The translations under genes were made by a program, and so were the position numbers. Positions 1 to 10,856 of a stretch of 64,000 nt of DNA are shown here, in pieces; the first letter of the stretch is position 1, and each line of letters opens with the position of its first letter. The DNA is taken from the NCBI GenBank assembly GCA_022885665.1, contig JAGQDJ010000608.1:558001-622000 (forward strand), read 5' to 3'. Origin of the DNA: Triops longicaudatus. Lineage: Eukaryota; Arthropoda; Branchiopoda; Notostraca; Triopsidae. The notes under the pieces were generated by a model. That model saw only the letters and a list, made by a program, of their open reading frames with translations. It made no database searches and was not told the DNA's origin.

Positions 1-418
1 TCACGAGGTCACCATGACTTATGCCATGCGAGCTGTTCGTACTCCTACGGCCAAACTCGTCCACAATCTTCATTACCGGCTCCCCTTTCCAATCGATCAA
101 GATTTCTATTTGTCCGACACTTTCCAAGACCTCCTTAACCGAACCCGGAATCATCAACGGTTGCCCTGGTATAAAACCTTGAAGGCTTATTATTATCGCC
201 CCGAATGGGAACTTTATGACATCAGCCAGGATCCGAGAGAGCGTTTCAATCTTGCGGGCAAGAAATCACACCGTGCCCTATTCCTTGCCCTCAAGTCAAC
301 ATTAACCAAGTGGCTTAACGTGACTTATGACTCATGGCTTTGTTACCCTGATGGGATCCTGTATGACGTTGGACCAAGTGCTACTTATCCCACGTGTCGC
401 CCATTGTACAATAAATGA
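1..418 (+). CDS. SGSH: N-sulphoglucosamine sulphohydrolase (heparan N-sulfatase), C-terminal part
   Basis: The window opens inside a coding exon; the frame runs from base 2 to a TGA at 416-418, giving the last 138 residues. In SGSH this lysosomal enzyme removes N-sulfate groups from glucosamine at the non-reducing end of heparan sulfate. The visible part matches the family C-terminus: HEVTMTYAMRAV, then LVHNLHYRLPFPIDQDFY, TFQDLLNRT, a WYKTLKAYYYRPEWELYD stretch and a final cysteine-bearing tail (WLCYPDGIL ... CRPLYNK). The catalytic cysteine that becomes formylglycine lies upstream, outside the window. A possible polyadenylation signal AATAAA lies at 646-651. The gene is convergent with the DYRK kinase. 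Identification rests on recalled similarity and is strong; only the 5' end is missing. Confidence 0.93.
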   Translation, partial: HEVTMTYAMRAVRTPTAKLVHNLHYRLPFPIDQDFYLSDTFQDLLNRTRNHQRLPWYKTLKAYYYRPEWELYDISQDPRERFNLAGKKSHRALFLALKSTLTKWLNVTYDSWLCYPDGILYDVGPSATYPTCRPLYNK

Positions 419-1020
419 AAACACACGGTTTTTCTTTTCACATGGAACAAAAATGTTTTCCCTTATTTCAAAGTTCCGGGATACAACATAAAAAGGATTT
501 AACTTTGGTTTAGGTTTCTTTTTTCTTTTCATTCCTATAGTCTAAAGGTTTCTAGTGATCTAGTTTATATATGTACACTTTTCAGGGTCCTCACGTTGCT
601 TGTTCCATTGAAGGATATGTCATTATCTAACTAGACACGGAATGGAATAAAACTTTGTTCTTCTAAAGATGGGGTAGATTCGAACCCAAAAAGGAGTTAT
701 TACTAAAAGAAATAACATACGACGGTTTTGTGTCAAGATGAGGGTGAATTGTCATGAATAGATAGAGCGTGTGCATAGTTCAAAGAAAGAAAAAGTACAG
801 AGTCGGGGGGAAAGTTTAAGGGATGAATGAGTATTGCATTGGAATGGATGTTAGAAAACACGTGAGGAGAAAAAAGGGCCAAAAGGGGGTTGTTTATGGT
901 TGTGGATGAGAAACGTCTTTTCGGAAAACTTTGTTTTGTAGATAGACGCAATACAGTATGTAAACACGGAAATTTGGTTTCCTATTCTTATTTTTTCTTT
1001 TCCACATCAAAACCCTTTTC
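419..1020. other. Convergent 3' intergenic region
   Basis: This 0.6-kb stretch lies between the stop codons of SGSH (+) and the DYRK kinase (-) and presumably holds both 3' UTRs. AATAAA at 646-651 could serve SGSH. I see no coding exon here. A sequence near 668-683 looks like a tRNA B box on the minus strand but has no tRNA around it. Confidence 0.6.
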
Positions 1021-4000
1021 TTAGAGTATTGTAGGGAGAAAAGTTCCCGAGTCATCTAAATTGGGAGGTTCCGGGATAGATTGGTCGTCTGGGAACAAAG
1101 AGCCGGTCGCTTTGTTCGACCCTGTCGTCTTTTTGGCCTTGTACACTTGGTACATTTGGAAATTCTTCAACTTGTCTTTGTCGCGCTCTCGATCTTTTTC
1201 TTTGCTGGCTTGCGACGCGTCTTGATCTGAAAGCCGAGGTGATGAGACCGACGGAGTATTGGGCGATGATTGCATAGAAGAAGTAAACCATTCATGTCTT
1301 AATGCCTCTTCAGGCGTCAAGCGCTTTGCTGGGTCCCATCTTTGAATACAAGGCAAGGAAAAAAAAAAGGCGGATGAGATGAAAAGCTTGGAAAGGTCAA
1401 GGGAATCACAGTACATATCCAGAGAATTACATAAAAAGTCGTATTGTGTAGATTTTTTACGAGTTGAGCGCACGAAATTCTTGTGAATGTGATACGAAAA
1501 CTTACTCGAGGCAACGGGAAACGAGGTTCACAAAGGCAGCGTCGTTGCACTTCAAAATTGATGCCAAGTCTTTGGAGCCAGGCCTTCTTTTGCGACCTTT
1601 CGTGTTGGTGATGCACCGAGGTTGGCCTCGGGAATCAAAGAATAAGCGTCTCCTGGTCGCATTTGCAACGACGTTCTCTGAAGGCAGGCCCAGGCATTCC
1701 ATAATGCACGCGAGCTGCTCCATTTCATTTTCGCCAGGAAAGAGTGGGTAGCCGGTGTACATTTCGCACAAAATGCAACCTGTCATGATACCGTGACAGT
1801 TTAATAATGTAACAGTCGAAAAGAAAACTTGTCAGGCGGTATACTGTGCAGAATAACACAAAAGAAATACAATATAATAAGACAACAAAACCTACCAAAC
1901 GACCACATATCTATCGGCGGACCGTACGGCAAGCCCAGAATGACCTCAGGGGATCGATAAAATCGGCTTTGGATGTAAGTGTAAACTCGCTGATGGGAAT
2001 AGCACGAACTCCCGAAATCTATTACTTTTATGGAAGCACTTCCCCTCGCCTGCACTAGCACGTTCTCCTACATATAACCCATTTTCTTCAGTAAGAGCCG
2101 TGTTCTGAGAAATTACTGATATAAAGAGAAAGAAAACGCACCGGCTTCAAGTCACAATGAATTATGTTCTCTTGCTTCAAAAGACGCAAGCACTCTAACA
2201 GCGAACGTCCTAAACGCCGAATAAGGCCCAAATTGAAGCCTTGATAGCCTTGCTTCTTCAAAACTTCATACAAATTCAAACTAAAAAGAGATCCAATCAA
2301 ATGAGTACGCTTAAGAAGGTTTTCAATAACAGGTATGAGAAATCGTAAAGAATTTCCACACCAATTTTTCTCACCTAAGCAGCTCGAAAGTGATGCACAA
2401 ATGGGACCGAAAATAGAAATAATCCAGCATATGTATCACATGATTGGACCCGTCTTTGTCACGCCGTCTTAAATGATCCAAGATACGGATTTCGACCAAG
2501 GCTTGGTGATGAAATCGTTTCTTATTCCTGCGAAATTAACAAAAAATAGTTTCACGCTTCTCTGGTTTTCAATTGTTTATAGACATTTTTGTGTGAATCG
2601 AAGTTTCCTTACCGAATTATTTTAATTGCAACTTGCTGTCCACTTTTGTGATCCAAAGCCCGGATAACTTGTCCAAAACTTCCTTTCCCAATCACTTCTA
2701 AAATCTCGTACCGGAACGCCAAATGGTCATGTAGTACTTTATGATAAGATCCGTTTTCGTCATCGTAGCCGCCGTTCTGTGGTCCACCAGGTTCGCCATG
2801 GATTTTACGGGCTTCTAAGCCCAAATACCATACTTCGGGATAGTGCTCAAGCTCTAATCGTTCGTACGCAGTTAATCGCGAGCCGTACAAGCTTAAAGCT
2901 TCCGCAGATGTCATTGGAGTCCGGGGAGCAGACCCTGTCCCAGAGGAGCTCGACGTCGAGGAATTGGAGCCCACGCCGCTGGGCGAAGATACGCTTGAAT
3001 CCTCGGAATTACCGGGTGAGTTGGGTTCGATCTCCCGACGCTGGATAAAGTATAACGCAATTGAATAGAAATCACTCATTCCAAGCAAAGCTCAGGCTAA
3101 AGTAAGCCGCTCCTAGGCAGCCACCGGAGGAGAGGTTCTCAACCTGGGGTACATGCACCGTACAGGGTACGTAAAACTTATTTTTATTTTATTTTTCTAG
3201 CACAAATTTAGTCTTTTTATATGTTAGGGTACTTTTCGCAGTTTCACGAATATTCATTACGCTTTTTCTTCTTTTCCATTTGAATAAAATGAAGACATTT
3301 CTTTCTTAAGGTATCCGCTTTCTTTGCCACGAATGCAAAGAAAAAAGTAACCCGACAGGTTCAAACCTGCTCCCATCCAGTTGCCACTGAGTTAACCAAC
3401 ACGTTTTGTAGTAAATTGTTTTGAAATGGATGAACAAGATATTTCTTAATAAATCGTACCTTTAATCTTTAATCCTCTTTAAATGACACACTCTGTGATT
3501 CTTTCTGGGGAAACTAGTTTAGATTTGTTAATAAGGTTAGGAGTTTAGCGTAACTTGAAAATTCTGCAACGAGAGAAACTGTCACAAACGATGGTTTTTA
3601 GGACTGTGGCACTTTGGCGCAGCAAAACTTTGGCGTAAGGTTTATAAAGTAAATAAAGCAAGACATACATCGTGGCCTGGTTTGGACAGCGACCGCCGGG
3701 GATGACTGGGACCAGGTGATTTGGTATTGAGTATAGCTGCTTGTCCATTTCTGGGATGTAGGTAGGGTTGTCCCGTGCTTTCTTTCTTGTTGCCATTGGC
3801 GTTAGATTTGGCACCAACGGCTGTTGATCCAACTCCTGTAGCGGTCACGGCAGGACTCTGTTTAACGACAGGTTCGAATATCAGCGTTAGACATGTTACG
3901 AAAAACGGCAGACAAGTAAGCGTGCTTCCCAGCAACTCAAACAAGACATGCTTTTCTGCTTCTCAGATGGAACGATCGATCCTCGCTTTCGTGCTTACTC

Positions 4001-4388
4001 TCCTTCTCCCCTTTTTCCTCCACCATACCGGGCAATACCAAGTACTTATACGCTCACCACGGAATATACCCCCCCCCCTCTCACAGGCTTTTGTCTTTGC
4101 CCTTTGACTACATTGGTGTTACCTGTTGGCTTAGCTCCTCCTTCGCTTTTTCGTCTCACTTTACCCTATATAACTCCATTTTGTTGCCCCCTATTCCTCA
4201 TTTTGTTTTTCCTGTTCTGCCTCATGTACTCCGTTTACTCGAACACCAGTGCTTAGCATGAACGCGATAATCAGAAAACGAAACGAATGGGTGAATAAGA
4301 CTCTGTTCAAGATCTTTACCTTGGGATAACGGCTGCGTTTATCTAACGGGAAGGTAAAATAGTGCTCAGGCTTGAATTCCGCACGCAT
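1021..4388 (-). CDS. Class II dual-specificity tyrosine-regulated kinase (DYRK2/3-like)
   Basis: Exons, all complement: 4320-4388, 3669-3857, 2613-3040, 2375-2527, 2142-2280, 1896-2067, 1506-1779, 1021-1339. They join without a frame break to 580 residues (human DYRK2 is about 600). The protein has a Ser-rich N-terminus, the NAPA-type segment (SLYGSRLTAYERLELEHYPE), the DH box (NGGYDDENGSY..HDH), glycine loop IGKGSFGQV, lysine in VAIKII, catalytic HCDLKPEN, DFGSS and the YTYIQSRFYRSPE activation loop whose second Tyr is autophosphorylated in the family. DYRKs phosphorylate Ser/Thr targets and can prime substrates for degradation or GSK3. The tail GTFLPTIL resembles the DYRK2 C-terminus. The small first exon (ATG at 4386-4388) is supported by phase only, so the N-terminus is less certain than the kinase domain. 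DYRK2 versus DYRK3/4 cannot be separated by eye. Confidence 0.92.
3041..3668 (-). other. Intron of the DYRK gene with a tRNA-like relic
   Basis: This 628-nt intron separates the NAPA/N-lobe exon from the upstream Ser-rich exon. It contains no extra exon that I can see. Near 3346-3405 on the minus strand is a sequence resembling an A box followed closely by a B box, reported separately as a tRNA relic. Confidence 0.6.
3346..3403 (-). pseudogene. tRNA-like relic lacking the anticodon arm
   Basis: Read on the minus strand, GGTTAACTCAGTGG resembles a tRNA A box (D arm), and CAGGTTTGAACCTG, centred on GGTTTGAACC, resembles a B box (T loop). Only about 20 nt separate them, too short for an anticodon arm, and the 3' GGGTTAC has no matching 5' acceptor strand. 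A short T-run follows. It looks like a truncated tRNA copy or the head of a tRNA-derived SINE. It could also be chance. Confidence 0.3.
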
Positions 4389-5884
4389 AGTAAGTAGAGG
4401 AAACACTACTACGCACACGACTTGATGGTCCGCTAAGCACCCAATTTGTCTACGCAATCTCAGAGATTCACGAAACCCTAACACCATTCACTGAACCGGG
4501 GTTATCCCAAAACTGAGCAACCCCACTAGCATAATCCTGTATTTGGCATATTAAGTTAATCCCAAAAAATGTAGTGACACAAGCAGGTGTAATAAACTTT
4601 TCCAGCACCGGCTGACACACCTGGTTTCCTCTGACCTTTGTAGCAGCTTCTTGCACGGGAGGACAATGTCGCTGCTTGGGCTCGAGCGTTTTACCGATTG
4701 GAGAACCCGCCTGCGCGTTAGCTTACGTTTCCTTCACAAAACCCTCTCTCCCCCGACCAAACCCCGTGTCAAACTCCTCGACTCATCGCAACCCAATTTC
4801 TTCAGCTTTCCTATAATAACCCTATTCCCACCACCCCCTCCCTTAAATCCTAAACCCTTCTCATTAAGCTGTCTGTGGCGGGTTCATCTTTCTCTGCAAC
4901 AGTTATTCTCCCCTTTTCAGCTGGGAGAATGAACCTAACTAAAGTAAACCTTTTTAATTAGCTAGGCTAATTATAAACTTGGGTTCGATAGGTTTGTTTG
5001 CATGAAAAAAAATTGAAGAAATTATGTCGAAAAATAGGTCAGAGTCATGTGACTTGTAGACGTCACCGTCTTGATCTGATCGATAAAGCAACAGCTCTCG
5101 GTTCTCTCTCTCCCTCTCCGTTTCTCTTTCTTGCTCTTCCGCTTTCGCCGTTCTTCGGATACCAATGCTGAAAGTTATATCATTCCAACATTTCAATTCT
5201 GTACTGCCCCCTACCCTACCCCCATCCTTTGCCAAAAGTGGCAAAGTTGCGACTACAATTCTTGCGACCGTCCTCTCCTGTTTGGAGGAAAGTTCAAAGA
5301 ACTTCATATGCAAATCTGTAACTCATGAGCCAACACGGAAAAGATGCAATGGCCCACAACGGGCCACGGAAGGCTCAGATAACGAGTTTAAGAGGAACCA
5401 ACGAAGAGAAAGGAAAGAATTGACAACTAGTAACATACTACACATAACGCGACATTCGATGTGCTAACTTTCGACATACATGCTACGACACGGGAATTTA
5501 AAAATCTTTCCCCTCTCTTTCTCTCTCGCTCCGGTATCGTGCACGAAAGAGATCGTGGTAAGACAAGGACCTGAGAGGAATCGTTTCCTGACACGGGATC
5601 TTCCGTGTACGGGCTATATATTGGTTTACGGTCCTGTTCTTATTTTATCCTGGGTGTGAGAACTTGTCTTGTCTTCCCAGCTGTGGATCATAGGAGAAAA
5701 GGACACTTTTTTTCACATGACGGTATTGTGTGCGTTCCACTAGGTTGGCCAGCAAGGTTGACAGCCCTTTCTCAAGTCGTCTAACCCAGCGAGTTGTTAA
5801 ATTGTTTCGTTCAGACAAACGGCATAAGAGGCAGAACAATGAGACAAAAAACAAAAACAGATTGCTTCATAAACCAAACAAAAC
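4389..5884. other. Intergenic region upstream of DYRK
   Basis: This 1.5-kb stretch lies between the DYRK start (-) and the 3' end of the next minus-strand gene. It should hold the DYRK promoter and the 3' UTR of the 5885 gene. Pyrimidine-rich tracts occur near 4740-4870 and 5100-5150, and again near 5510-5535. Open frames here lack splice-site or homology support. Confidence 0.5.
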
Positions 5885-8608
5885 TCATGTTACCATCTCT
5901 TTTAATTGGAAGGAAACATGGCGCCGGAGGTGGGGTTGATGTCGGCAATGAGACTGCGTTTGTTGTTCCTGCATGTTTTTCTTAGCCATTAAGTGACACC
6001 TTCGGCAGCCGCAATGAATCATGGGTGGCGGTGTGGGCGGTTTCCAATCGTGAAAATACACGGGTGGCTGGTGGACTTGATGGGAGCAAGTGGGGTGCAG
6101 GGGTAGAGACTGGTAACCATTAGGGTAAAAAACGACGTCGTTTTCGGATAAATCCTCATTAACATCGTCTACGGTTACTTGCAGGAATCGGGATGCTGGA
6201 ACGACGACCGACGGCACGGGGGACGAGCTGCTCGTATCCTCGTCTTCCTCAGCTGGCGAAAGATCGACTAGCGGGTTCCGTGGACGCGGAATACTCCACG
6301 ATCCGCCGGTGGTAGGTCCCATATAACCGATAGCCCGTGGCGATGAGACTGCCGATGAAGACGAAGACGGAGCAGTTGGCAACGGCACGGGCATTAACGA
6401 GACATGGGATTGGGATTTGTAAACACCGACTGGCCGGTTTGTTGGAACCATTTGATCGGCATAATACGCATCGTCGATGGTTTCGTAAATGGGGCCTTGT
6501 AAGGTTGGAGCACTTGGCTGGTATCGTAAGCTAATCAGGCTTTTCCATCGCTTGGCCGAGCTAGTCTGGTTGCTCGCTTTTTTACTCACGGGCCGATGCA
6601 ATGAGTTGGACCAGACCTTGGGTTCTGCGGCCGCTAAAGAGGAAAGTGGTGAAACTAGTGTGGCTCCGCTAGGGACGGTCAAGGCTACGGGGAGGTAATT
6701 AGACGTTGTCGCTTCCAAATTGGGCTGCACGGGTGCCGTTTGCTGAGACGAGCGCGTTTTTCCTAATAAGAAAGACGCACTCTTTTTCAAGACCGCTCTC
6801 ACGCTTTGAGAACGGCGAATTTTGCTAGCCTGGTCACCGTCTGTTGGCTTGGGAGCTGCCAACTGGGCCGGGAACGCGACTTGCGACGATTTGGCCGTGA
6901 CAGCCGAATGGTGTAAGGCCTGGGTTTCATGCAAATGTCGTAAAGTATCCACGGTAAATTGATTAGGACCTTCGCGTTGGATGACTGCGTGGTACAGTGA
7001 CGCATTGCGACGGAGGCCCTTCCGGACTGGTGGAGGTTGGTGTAATGTCATGGGAGCTTGAGCTTGCTGGCTCTCATACATCATACACAACTGGTGAGTG
7101 GGTTACAACACTGGGTTTGCTAACTTCCGGCAAAATCTGGTCCAGCAAATACCATTCGTTATTATTCATCAATACTGAAACACCACATTCTTCGTGACAC
7201 AACACACCTCTAGTCCAGCTGAAATGCAACTAAACTTGGATAATCCAGACAATGTTCCTTTTTGTTACGCACCACTTGCATCTAAGCTCCTAATACACCT
7301 CGCTTGCTTTTCCCCGTATACAAATGTAAGTGACTCCCTAACAGGAACTGCAACTTGGCAGTCCCCAACACTGACTGAGACTATTAGGACTACAACGACT
7401 CCAAGACACCAAACACAGGTACCACGCTCGAATGAACAGGTGTTACTTGTGGGGTTCGTGCCATGTTGCATTCTCGCTAAGCAACCCATGTAAGGACTTT
7501 ACCACCCGAGGGTTCTACGAGAGCTCCGTTATAGAGATGCTTTATTGTTACGACGCCAAGTTAAGCCAATAGCTTTTAACTAGACTTTCTTCCATCCTGG
7601 GCTTCCAACACAGGATGATGTACGTACACGTGCATAAAAGTCAGAGCAGAGATTTTGAAAAAGAAAGTTCAGTCAGATTGGTACCAATATTTAACTACCA
7701 AGGTTGCATACCATTCCACCATGGCAAGGTCCGCCCAACTCGTTTGATGGTAAGCTCCGATCACAGATAAGGCTTCCGGTCAATGCAAAGTATGCATTCC
7801 AGTCACGTGTAAAGCAAGCTTCTTGGACAAGTTAGTGAAACGCCTCAACCTTAAATCCGTAAATGGATTACATAGCATATGGACAGAAAAAAAAACCCAG
7901 AAAGTTAAGAAGAAAAAAATAACAGACTCACAAGAACAGCACAATCCTCGTGCCATTCGGTATTACAATGTGACTCGCCAAAACCTAGAGGCTGTGTCAC
8001 ACTTCCCACGAGCCTAAATGAATTGCTTCTTTTGTCATAAGCAAGAGCCTACACTTTCCACGTCCCATAAGTGCCTTGCTAACCAATTACGAAGACCATA
8101 ATCTTATAAAATACATGCACAATGTAAGCCCTACTTTTTCGTTTCGGAGATAATCACGGGAATAAGGAAAGCGGTGCACGTCCAATACAGTGCGTGTTAT
8201 ATACGTGTTTCCCTTTTCCCTCACCTTGTTAGAGAGTGTATCGGCGTGATGGAGAAATGATGAGGGGAGCTTGGGAAGGGGAAAAAAGTGATCTCATAAA
8301 GCTGGATTTGTATGGGAATATTTGGCGAAAATCACCTCCAAGGGATAGATTTCCTTTCCGACACCAACTTATAAACGCAACGGAAGGGAAAGTGTCAGGA
8401 TTTTCTTGTAGGCCCACCACCCCACGCGAAGTGTCATGTCATGCAATTGCCTTACCTGAGCTGACAAGGTAAACGGAAGTCCGGAATTGGAGGGTGACAT
8501 CAGCCAGTCAGCGGGGTCGAAGCCTGAATCAAGGTCTTGATCCAAATCAAGGGTCGTTGGGGAGACGTCTTTCCGTCCACCACAACCGGTGACTACAATT
8601 ATTGCCAT
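5885..8608 (-). CDS. Unrecognised Ser/Pro-rich protein, two exons
   Basis: Exons: complement 8456-8608 and complement 5885-7090. The first exon starts MAIIVVTGCGGRKDV and ends at a clean CAG|GTAAGG donor; the acceptor CACCAG|TTG at 7091-7093 keeps phase 0, giving 452 residues. I do not recognise the family. The protein is mostly low-complexity and probably disordered: an acidic Asp-rich first-exon segment (LDLDQDLDSGFDPADW), a basic stretch (RRSQSVRAVLKKSASFLLG), PIYETIDDAYYADQM, Ser runs, an acidic DLSPAEEDEDTSSSS patch, and a Pro/His/Cys-rich C-terminus (PPTPPPMIHCGCRRCH). There is no signal peptide or membrane helix. The Ser-flanked basic segments suggest phosphorylation, for example 14-3-3-type sites, which is inference. 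The long in-frame exon and matched phases make a real gene likely. Confidence 0.7.
7091..8455 (-). other. Intron of the Ser/Pro-rich gene
   Basis: This 1.36-kb intron separates the two coding exons. Several short open frames occur on both strands but none has matching splice sites and phase. I see no repeat or nested gene. Confidence 0.5.
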
Positions 8609-9964
8609 TACACGCTACACGGAATGTCCACTACCAACAATCAAGATTTGAAAAGAAAACGGGTGGAAAATCGGGAACAACTGTCGTGAAGGTGTTTTAA
8701 CGACACAGTTGGGCTCCGACAATGAAAGTTTGACGAGCTAAATGTAACATCGCACCTCGCGCGTGGTGAATCTCATTGTTACGGCAAGGGAATGCTTGGA
8801 AAAACCGCCAAGACCGGGCTTGCAGATCACGAACGAAAAGGAAGACTGGAAACAAGAGAGAAGTTATGGAAGACTAAAGCTCGCATACGAGAAGTGAGAT
8901 CTTCGCTACAGTATTGTATATATGGACGAATAGTTGGCATTGTGCTGCTTGTAAGTGCGAGCAGACGCCAATGCGTGCTTCGGAGAGTCTGCGCTTAACT
9001 GCGAGAAAAGTAGTTTTTCCCCAGCACCCCGAATCTCTCGCAAAGACCTAGAGCAGACCACATGCCAAGAATCGAACCAGAAACTGTGCGTTGCCATGGT
9101 CACCTCACCCCATCCAAGCACTCTTATATGGACCACACTCGCCCGTCCCAACTATGGACGATCCTAATATTTCATCCCATCGATGAGTGCTGCATTTAGC
9201 GCTCATCGATTAAAAGGAGTTAAGTCAACGTTTTTAGCCTCCTGAACAAATACGAGACACCCGAAATACAAACTGTACACGTCAACGAAAAAAAAATAAA
9301 AAAAAAAAATAACATGACTATCCTAAACTTTTACCTGATAGAAATGTCGCAACGTGGCTAACATTGTGTAAGGGTTGAACTCGCAAACCACCATCACTTA
9401 ACCCTTGCATAGAAAAACGTGTACCTTTGCACCAAGCGACAAAAAGAAGTAATGAAACCACACGCTTTGGACGTTAGCTCTTATAACGCTTGGGGTGAAA
9501 CCGTAGTAGTGTTGAAAGCCTTCTTCAACGTGACCTAGGAAGATTATAAAATCACGAGTTCCAAACAGACCAACTCAAGGACGGAAGTCCTGTGTTGTTC
9601 ATAATCGGTGGACTTGACAAAAATCGAAAGTGATGAAAAGACCCAGCTGGGACTAAGTTAATTAGTCATGAACACTTTTTTTGTAGGTGGTTTATCACTG
9701 AGGAAATTATATGTATGTATAGCAACTGGCACGAAGCGTGTCGAGGCTTGGGGGAAAAAAGAAACAGTCAACAGAGACACGAAAAGATTGAACAAACGTT
9801 TTAGCACACGGTTTTTGACGCAAGTGCTGTAAGGTTTCAAAATCAGACAACTTAGAATCCATGTTTCTGTGTGACCTTCCATGCCACGACATATCACGCA
9901 TTTGTTTTCTTTTTTCATAACGTAGGACCACTCTACCCCCTTCCCAGGTTTCCCATGAGCCCCA
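8609..9964. other. Intergenic region with a strong hairpin
   Basis: This 1.36-kb stretch lies upstream of the Ser/Pro-rich gene and downstream of CCDC43, both on the minus strand. It contains an A-rich tract at about 9290-9312 and a near-perfect inverted repeat at 9179-9210. No coding exon is supported; the minus-strand frame around 9658-9964 is downstream of the CCDC43 stop and looks like 3' UTR. Confidence 0.5.
9179..9210. repeat. Inverted repeat / hairpin, 13-bp stem
   Basis: ATCGATGAGTGCT, a 6-nt loop GCATTT, then AGCGCTCATCGAT form a 13-bp stem with one T/C difference, which would be a G.U pair in one RNA strand. It lies in the intergenic region with no coding frame. It does not fit the histone 3' stem-loop. 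Confidence 0.7.
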
Positions 9965-10856
9965 TCATCGTTTTTTCTCGCCTTTCTGAGTACGTTTTTT
10001 CTCTTTGTCTTTACGCTCGGCAGCTGCCACCTTTTGCTTCTCTCTACAAAAAGGAATCCAACGCAACCCAATTATGGGGCAGAATGAGTCAAAGGAGCTT
10101 GAAGGGGTTAAGCTTGCCCATTCATACCTGTCTTCTTTGTCTTTCTCCTTCTTTTTCTGGGCGTCTTGTTTGAGTTTCTCTCGCTTAGCTTTTTCGGTTT
10201 TCAGAATGTCTTCGAGATTGGTGTTGCGAGATAAATCCACACCTCCACCGGTGGCTCCGACACTCTCTTCTGCAGCAGTGCCGCTTCCATCAATGTCGTC
10301 TTCTTCGTCTGATACCTTGGGAATCAAATATTTTGTTTTACAAGATAATGTTCACATTTGTGCATACAACAAGAAATCTTACTTCTGCATAGTGTGCAAG
10401 AATGCTTTGCTTTAATTTGTTTTCGTCTTCAGTTCGCCGCCGTTGTTGGACGGTGCACTGAGCTTGAGCTTCCATAATCTTGGTCAACTGATCTTCGACG
10501 TTGCCCTTCACCGTTTGGGGCTGAGCCAAAAGTTTGTGTGACTGAGTTTCGTTCCATCTGCTAACTATTTGAGAGCATAAGTCTGATTGCTGATCTTGTT
10601 CCTTAACAAAAGAAAAGGTTCTCAGGAGGATTGCACAACTTAAAAAATACAATAACAAGGCATTCCCTGGCCAGGAACTTGCACTTACAGGTATAATTTC
10701 CGCCAAGATTCCTTCTAAGGCTTCCGTTTTTTCATCGTAACTATCTTCGCCCTCGAGTATTCCAGTTATGTAGCTACCGAAAACAGAATCATCAGTGTTT
10801 AATTCTTTTAATTTGGTACTTAACCATGACTCGAAATCACCGGCTGACTGCGCCAT
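9965..10856 (-). CDS. CCDC43: Coiled-coil domain protein 43 homologue
   Basis: Exons: complement 10689-10856, 10383-10601, 10128-10315, 9965-10043. They join to 217 residues, close to the roughly 220 of vertebrate CCDC43. The N-terminal segment (FESWLSTKLKELNTDDSVFG, SYITGILEGE, EALEGILAEIIP) matches the family N-terminal domain. The middle carries SDEEDDIDGSG and NTNLEDILK, and the C-terminus is a long basic/acidic helix ending EKKRTQKGEKKR, nearly identical to the family tail. The molecular role of CCDC43 is poorly known; the charged C-terminal helix is predicted coiled coil. All introns are 66-87 nt with GT..AG ends and matching phases. The start codon is the first ATG in frame and aligns with known proteins. 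Confidence 0.93.

Noticed and set aside
664..690. B-box-like GGTTCGAATCTACC on the minus strand
   Set aside because: No A box, acceptor stem or terminator in the right places; probably chance.
3775..4107. Plus-strand open frame overlapping the DYRK upstream exon
   Set aside because: It is antisense to the exon 3669-3857, Pro/Ser/Leu-rich from pyrimidine-rich DNA, and has no homology or splice support.
5090..5150. Pyrimidine-rich tract with CTCTCT words
   Set aside because: Looks like simple-sequence UTR or promoter DNA; not a regular microsatellite and not part of an identified splice site.
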